This document shows positions 52,701 through 61,700 of a stretch of DNA of 64,000 bases, one piece after another. A model generated the notes under the pieces. The model was given only the letters and a program-made list of their open reading frames with translations. It did not search any database and was not told the DNA's origin. The first letter of the stretch is position 1, and each line of letters starts with the position of its first letter. The position numbers and the translations under genes are program-made. The DNA is from Watersipora subatra (lineage: Eukaryota > Bryozoa > Gymnolaemata > Cheilostomatida > Watersiporidae): positions 9,362,001 through 9,426,000 of the forward strand of contig NC_088708.1 of the NCBI RefSeq assembly GCF_963576615.1, given 5' to 3'.

Positions 52701-55700
52701 TGAATGGTAAGGGTTGTACTGACTGTAGTCAGTCACTCACTTGTTTAGTCATTTGCAGCAGATAAGGTCTATTGATTGCCATATCTAATCATTCTGTATG
52801 AGATTCTGAACACTGTTGACAACATTTGGTTTAGAAGGGATTTGCTTTTTTTATGTTTTTTTATTTACATAATGTATGCGTAGTGTAAAGGTGAGCGCAT
52901 CATATCTTTACAGATACCCTGCCACTGGGTGGCTGTGATGAACAAGTGTTAGCTCACTACCACAATAGCATAAGTCATGGCCTACGGGCTGGTGTGCAGA
53001 GAGCCGCCACTCTAGTCAGCAACGCAGGATCTGTTGATTCCAGCTTCGTCGTTTGTGGCACACCCGGTACGTATTTTTGATAGGCTGTTGAGGGTTGCAT
53101 GGGCTAAGAGAGCTGGTTTATAGTTTTTAGTACCAGAAATTAGGTCCCGAACTGAGTTTAAAATAGAAAGGTATATGATATACAAGATGCGTGCACAAGG
53201 TGGTAACTACTTGTTTTATCGTGCGTTGCTACTCTAGGTGACTGTTACATCCTTCATAGACTCATTTGTGATTTTATGATGGTAGTAGTGGATGATATAA
53301 TCCTAGTTCAACAACTTATTTTTTCAAAGTCGACATGAAAATTTAGGTATTTAAGGATATGATTTCATCAGGTTCAGCGCTAGCAGTCTGACAGTTTTTG
53401 TTATTATTTAGTAAGAAGATGGCCATTGCGAATGTTCAGTCTTGCATGATCATTTAGGAATTATCGGCTCATGTTAAGTCCAAGCTTTGATTGTGTAAGG
53501 TTGAGAACTTATCTGATACGAACTCGATTGAGCTCGTATTGAGTTGAAGTGCCCCTAGGCACCAGCAATAGCAGTACCTACATGTACATTTAGTTTGGCC
53601 AGCGATATGTCGCCTATGTTGCACTCATTTTAGATGGTGCTCCAACCAAGTTTGCTAGCAGCCAAAGTAAAGTGGATTACTCACCTGGAACACCGATAGA
53701 TTCAGCTTCCAGTGCATCTCAATCGGTGACAGCCTCAGGTCTGCAAAGCTCTTCACTGCCAGTGCTCAAATCACCTGCTGCCACAACCAAGACAAGCGTG
53801 TCAGCTTTTTTCGATGAGCTGCCCAGTTCAAATTTCGCCCATGATATTGCACAGTCAGCATCAACAGGCAATGCCATTGAAGGTGTAGGGTCAGAAGAAC
53901 TAGTGAATTTCTCATTCGGCAGCTCACCAGTCACGGCTGACCAAGCTGACACAAACAGCAATCAATGTACCGACAATGAGATAGCGGAAGATCTGCGGAA
54001 CAGTGAAGAGGCAGTAAATGTCGGCAAGAGGGCTAATGCCAGGCAGTTAAACAAGCATATGAGTGCCAATGCTGTCTTGCAATCCGTTTCTCATGCCGTA
54101 AATAATAAAAAAGGCAAAACTTCAAAAAAAGCTCGATCCTTCAAAGGTATGTTTTATCATTGAGAGTTATTTTACCCTGAATATTCTAAAATATGACTAT
54201 TCAGTTATGATAATAAGTTCCTTCGTGCTTTCAGACAGAGTACTCGCTCCATCTGAAGATGTGATTACTCCAATTGAGAATCCATTGTAAGTATACGCAA
54301 GGCTTTTACTATCACGCCTTCTTTGTATATTAAAAATGTTCCTAAGAATAGCTCAGAATATAACTTATGAGTTGTATGTTAGTCTTTTTTTAATTTACGT
54401 TTATTGCATGGTGGTTCACATATGTTGCATAGCTGACCTTGATACCCATTTGGGTATTGCACTAATGTACTATTCTGTACACTAGTATACAGAATAGTAC
54501 ACTGTGTACACAAAATAGATAAAGATGACTTGCCGTAAATAATTTAAATTTAATTGAAGGTTTTGTGACTCTCTTAGACTCTCTAGAGAGAACGGAAGAA
54601 AACCACAACATAAAACGAGAAACCATAATAAAAAAATGAAATAAGTATTTTGTGTAAATATTTTATCTCTTTTTGCGGCATGTTCAGTTGTAGCGCATGC
54701 ATGCTCTTTTGTGACTAAAATATATTTGTACAAACTCACTGTAGTGCACCTACACAGAATAGTCACTGTGTACACTGTAGACTAGTACACGGTGGCTAGC
54801 CCTGTGTACTATTTTACTAGTCTCATTTACATTGTATGCTCACAGCTCTGATAATGAACACTATTTGCTACGACCAACGGTGAATGGATCTGCCATTATC
54901 TACGATGAGGAACCAAGTTCCATTATCGCATATGCCCTTGGGTAAGCTTTGAAATTTCAGCCTAGCTACAGTAACTATTTTTACTATCCACAATGTAGGA
55001 ATTTTGTCATATGTTCCTGGCGCATAGCAAACTTTGCTGATTCTGTGAATATCCTTTCAGTGCATATAAAGCATTAGATTCTTTTCGACCTAACATAGTT
55101 GTTTTTATTGATTTATTTTAGTATATCATGGAGGGTATTGAGGAGAGGTATTGCAAGCACCTTTAGTGTTTCCACCAGTACTGCAGTCTTATTTAATACA
55201 TATAGACAGCGTATAAACAGTTTCTTTGGTAGATGTTTGTCAGATGACTCGGAAACTTTGTAGTTCAAGTCAGCCTGTTCAATTATTTGACACAGAAGGC
55301 TTTAGTCCTCTTGACTTGCAAAGTTTAAGTCATGGAGTACCTTATGGCTTTGAGCGCTGTAGTGTGCGAAATGAACTTGACTCTTTAACTGGAAAGCTAA
55401 ATTTCATAGTTACAACTTTGTGACACATTTCTTGTTTGGTCAATAAGCCAAAATTATATATGCAGTTGGTCTTTATGTTACCCTAATTTCAGATATGTAC
55501 ATCAAGGTTTTGAAAAAACAAGTTTTATAATAATTACACAGACCCAGCTCTTACCTCAAACTTACTTTGTTTACGACGATAATTTGTACTTGGATGATCA
55601 CACTAGATACATTTTATTTGCTTCATTAAGCCATATCATTCGAACAACTTGAAAAGCTTTTGGTGGTCCTGAAAAGGGCTAGGAGGATAGTGCATAGCTA

Positions 55701-58700
55701 AACACTTCCTTATATTTGGTTGGCCAATCTTTGCTCTTGAGAATAGCCTGAAACCTTCTGGTAACGCTGGCAAAGAGTTTGAAGCTCTTCTGTAGTGAAT
55801 GTATGGTGCTGATTAGCAGTAAGTTAGGTGATAAGTGCTGTTCTGTCTCTTTTCTTGTCTCTGCTCATGTGACCACCCACTCCAGGACAAAAGTTTTCAG
55901 TTAGATTCAGATTTGGGCTCCGATCTGCCATTATAGCCAGGTGCACTCTCATCATTTCAAAGCCTTTCTCTTTCGGTGTCACTCGGTAAAATTTCCTTTC
56001 CTAAAACATTGATTTACTCATCATTTCATCATGACCTTAATAGTTAACACGCAGCCAACATCTTTAGCAGACACGCAGCTCTGAATTGTTACTGACAACT
56101 GACTGTGGCAGGAAGCAGCATGTACTGCACTCATCCTTCTTTCTTCTCACACAGTTGTTATAGAATGATTTATATGGTGAATGGTGACTAGTCACTCAGT
56201 ACATCTTTCTCCTACTCTACCGCTGTTCAACCAGGACGCTGTCAAGCTCACAGGATTCTCTGTTTGCATAGTGCTTTTGTCGGCAATGATTTTCTGCAAG
56301 TTTCGCCACTGCACAGATCATTAGCTATATCTCCATTCATTTTTAGTTGTATAACGTGTACATGTTTTCATCAACTTTTAAAGGTCTGTCACAGATCTGG
56401 CTTTTTTCCTTTTTTTCACTGGAATATATTTCTTGTAACATTTTAAAGACATGGCAATACTTGTGCTATAAGCTTAAATTTTCTTAGCTATTGCTGGGAT
56501 CAGTTTACCTAGCTAGAACAACACAGCACGTATCAAAACCGATGCTGCATGCTTTATAAAGAAAAGGAATCTTTGTGTCCGCTGTTATGCAAGACATAAT
56601 GTTTTTAGTAGTGCACACAAAACTAGATGTTTTGATCTATGAGCTTATATAAATCACTTCTAGAATCAGAAGCTAGCACTAAAAACCAAATGATATATAA
56701 GTCAATAGCCTTTAGTGCATTGCTTTCGAAAATTACATCAAATCTAATTTTAGTGCATCCCAGACATTGATGAGATATCCTCAAGTGTGATGAGATTTTG
56801 AATGCAGTGATAAATAATTTTTGTGTTTATAAATAAATTTGAGAAATTTTTTCTATAGCCAATAGAATACAGTTCATTTTGCAACCCTGATTCATCTGAT
56901 TCAACTTAGTTTTCTCTTAAAATTCTTACAGCTATTCACATTCGAGCTTGCATGGTACAGTGAACACTCTTAAGTTACTTTTGATCTTACTAAAAAGCTT
57001 ATGCTGTAGTTTTATATATTCATAACTACTAAGAAATCAGAAGCAACGACTTGCTGACACGGCTGTTTCACAATAGAAAAATATTTTACAATAAACTCAA
57101 TCTCTAAAATGGTACGTCTGCAGGTCGCAAGCTTACGAAGAGCATATGATGCAGAGCAAGAAGAATGACCCACCAGTCAGGTACTTGTTTTGTATCCACG
57201 TCTAGAGAGTTCACTTTGTTATCACTGATTATGGCAGTCTCCGGCGAGATATTAGTGTCATTGTCTTATAATACTTGTACAATATTAAATAATTGCTGTT
57301 GCATCATATTTGCTAGTTATTATTCCTACTACCTTTTGCTAAATGAAGACGTATTTTATTTTTCCTCTTTTAGTAGTTTCGAACAGTAATATCATTAATC
57401 CTTTTATGAAATGCTGCAAATAGATATTTTTATTAATATTTTGCTAGACTTTTTTTGGCTTGTTTTGTTAAACTTTATTTCTGAGCATTGGTAAGTCAAA
57501 CAGTAAAATATATTTGTCCATTGCAGGCGAATGGATAATGATCCTGGTGAACCTTTGCCAGAAAAAGGTAATAAACTGATCACTCAATTGACTTTGAGCA
57601 GCATGACTGATTGGATGCATGTGTTCCTGTTACTGATAAAAAAAATTTTTATGTGCGTGTTTTATGCGGTGCAACCTTTGTGGCAGTCTCCCAGACTATG
57701 TTCATGGCCTAAACCTAAGCAGTTTTCATTGTAAACTCTACGGAGAGTTATGGAAATTGATTCCAGAACTAATGTAAATATGTTCTGTTTCTAATATTTC
57801 TGGTCAATCTCATTTGGTCACATCAACTGCAGTCGAATCCTAACCAAATTGCATGCTTTTCATAGAAAAATTATAATCTTGATTCATCATCTTTTGGTAA
57901 AGTTCATATTGCGGGTTTAATGACTGATAATGCCTGAAGTTCTTGAAATTGTTAGCAATAGATTTGCAAAAGAGATCATGGTTATTTACCAGCTTGTGTG
58001 CTATCAAGATGCACCCTAATTGGCTATAGCCTACTCTCTGTACAACATAATTGGGTATAGCCTACTCTCTGTACAATATAATTGAGTATAGCCTACTCTC
58101 TGTACAATATAATTGAGTATAGCCTACTCTCTGTACACCATAATTGAGTATAGCCTACTCTCTGTACAACATATTTGAGTATAGCCTACTCTCTGTACAA
58201 TATAAATGGGTATAGCCTACTCTCTGTACAACATAATTGGGTATAGCCTACTCTCTGTACAATATAATTGAGTATAGCCTACTCTCTGTACAACATAATT
58301 GGGTATAGCCTACTCTCTGTACAACATAATTGGGTATAGCCTACTTTCTGTACAGCATAGTTGGGTATAACCTACTCTCTGTACAACACAATTGGGTATA
58401 GCCTACTCTCTGTACAACATAGTTGGGTATAGCCTACTCTCTATACAACATAATTGGGTATAGCCTACTCTCTGTACAACATAATTGGGTATAGCCTACT
58501 CTCTATACAACATACTTGGGTATAGCCTACTCTCTATACAACATAATTGGGTATAGCCTACTCTCTATACAACATACTTGGGTATAGCCTACTCTCTATA
58601 CAACATAATTGGCTATAGCCTACTCTCTGTACAACATAATTTAGTATAGCCTACTCTCTGTACAACATAACTGGGTATAGCCTACTTTCTGCAGCTTCAG

Positions 58701-61700
58701 TTGATTCTGGCACTGACAGCATAGAGGCGGTACTAAAGCTCACCTCAATATCATCAATAGCAAGTTCTCTTAAATCCTTTCGCTCATCTGGCTCTGCCGC
58801 TCGCAACCCTCCAACTGTTGATTGCCAAGACAGCTTTGATTGGGCAAATTTATCAAGCAGCGCATCCCAAACCCATGCTGAAATGCAGAATGGTAGGCTA
58901 TGATTTGGCTGCATTATTTCAATCTAACTAGTGTGATTGTCTTCGGCAGTGTAGCTTTTGGTGACATCTGTTTGTGCTGCGTGTGGAGTCTGTTTAACAC
59001 TCTGTATGGCAAATTACTGATATTGTGAAAATGCTGCATAGTCTTTTGTTATTGTAGTTATCATTACATTAGTTGTTATTTTATAACCCAGAAATATGTC
59101 ATCCAATCAGGTGACAATGTGAAGATGAGGTGGTTTCAGTTATTCAATGTTAGGTCACCTGGTTCTAGCCTGTGTTCCAGCATGAGATGTGCCAACACTT
59201 GTAATTTATATGTTTCATGTATAACGACATCTTGCCGCCGCGGTCTTGCCTGTCAGGAAGCAATTCCTGAATATCTATACCAGTAGCTTCTGTTGAATAA
59301 ATGCTATTGATTTTTAACAACGGTTGGTTCAAAGCTTTCCTAGGTGTTCACTGTTATCGATGCTAGGGTTTTGTCTGATACCTCTGTGATGTTATAGAAC
59401 AGCTTCTAAGCTGCTAGCTGTTTGTGATTTACTAACATTACTGCTCATCTTCTGTTAGGTGATGTAGATCCATTTAGATTTGGTAAGCCAAAAGATCCCA
59501 ATGATGCAGCGTTAACATCAAATCAGCACTTTGAAATGCGTAAGTATTAACATGACATCCTGTAGTCTTTGTGAGTCTTCTAACCATATATAGGGGACCC
59601 CCCCCCCTACATATGTCGTTAATTCGTTCCAGTGTTTGCATGGTAAGGTGAAAATGACAGATAGAGGTATGGGTATAGAAATCCATAGTAATTATCTAAT
59701 ACAAACTATTAGATAGATACAACTATCTGCTAATCCGCTATTCAACCTAAATAGAGTTTTAACTATCAAAAAGTTATACAAATACAAAGTACTGATAAAA
59801 GCACACAACACATTTTACGAAACAAACAATAACAGGACGATAACACATTTAACTACTCGTCAAACACATATAAACCTAAAAATACCATTGTTTAAATCAA
59901 AAGCTGGTCAATGTTGTTTGGATTATCAAGAGTCATTGCTATGGAATCTACTACCGGTTACACTGCGTAAAATTATAAATGCTAATTCTTTCAAAAATGA
60001 ACTGAAGCGCTACCTCAGACAACCAGACGACTAAACCAACTAGACATACTTCTGCTGACTCTACTTTCAGGTTCCGCGCCTTGATTAGCCTTGCTATTGC
60101 GCACAGGGACCTCATCATCACCTTCCCTGGAGTGACATTTTTTTTTTTTCTATTTCTCTTGTCTTTTTATACTGTTAGAAACACTCTTCATATTATTTTT
60201 TGTGGTTATACTATAGATGAAAATAAACAAACAAACAAACACCCCCAGTAAAAAACATCAAAATTATATATACATGCTGTACATATTAAAAATTAGTAAC
60301 AAAGTAGTATATTAACCTTAGTAAGTGTAGTTAACTTCTAGTTAACCTAGTAACTCTAGCAACTCTAGCTTCGTTGCCATGGTAATCATTTTTTTACTTA
60401 TTTTAAAGTCGTTATCAATCATAGGACCTATGGCTAACAAATTAAAGTTACACATGTAGTTATATCGTTAGATACTTATGATAAATGTAAGTTTATAGTA
60501 AATATTATATTAAACGCTGAAATATACAATAAATTTTCGCTTACTTTTTATTACTTTTCGTTTCATACACAGAATATCAAGCATTTATGAAACACGAAGA
60601 ATGCTGAACTGAGAGAGATAGAGGAAGCATATCTTTTTCAGGCATTGTGGGAGGAATTCTGGTAAATAGCATATCGGCATTTTCGTGATTCCAACATATC
60701 CAGCACACCGACCACCGAGTTTAAATTTCAAGGGACATTTTTGTTGATGTGGTATAGCAAAAAAGTGCCGTAATGAGGAAACGGAAAAACATCGTGTTCC
60801 ACATCATAAGGCGAAAAAACCGTAAAACAGTGATGCCATAACTCGGGGTGCACTGTATTCATACTAAATATTTATTTTAAAGTGTATTTGATAGATGCTC
60901 TGTACTCTTTTAGAGTTCACCGAGAAGTCAGTGTCTGATGAGAAGATGTCGCTCTTCTACTGTAAGGTCTACTTTGCTGCCAAATTCAAACAGCTTCGGC
61001 AGCTCGTGTTTGCTGATGGTGAAAGACAGTGAGTTTATTGTTTTATCAGTTTCATTATTGCGGAGCATTTTGTCAGAATAATAGCCGTTCACTCAAAGGT
61101 GCATCATATGATCATGCATTCATTTTGTATAACTGGTATGTATTGTACTCTTGTCTAGCTTATTGTCCGTTGCTGTTTTAGCTTCATTCGCTCTCTCTCC
61201 AGATGTTATAAATGGAATGCTAAGGGAGGCAAATCTGGTCTAGGCTTTTGCAAGACTAAAGGTTGGTTGAGCGCATGATAGGTTGACACCCCAGCAGCAC
61301 TTGATAAAACCAAACCCACATTTCGTTTTTTGTCGATAAAAATTTTCAACATTGTGAATTTCTTGTGTATTCGAATTGCGTTGAACTTAAAATTTTGTTA
61401 TGAAAAAAGTAGGATGCTTATACAAATTATTAAAAAATTTTATTTTAACATTTGGTTAGGTAAAATTTTATTTAATGGACGACGATTGATAGTCTATGCT
61501 ACTTTTCTTGCAGATGAGATGTTTCTAATAAAGCAGATGGGACGTCAGGAGATCCAGTCATTTGTTGAGTTCGGTCCACACTACTTTGACTATCTGATCA
61601 ATGCCCTTTCCCCTTCAACCACTGCAAAGGTTTCTTCAGTTGCTAGTACTAGTAGTTAGTAGCGGTTATTTAGTAGTTGGATAGTTACTATGCTATGTTG

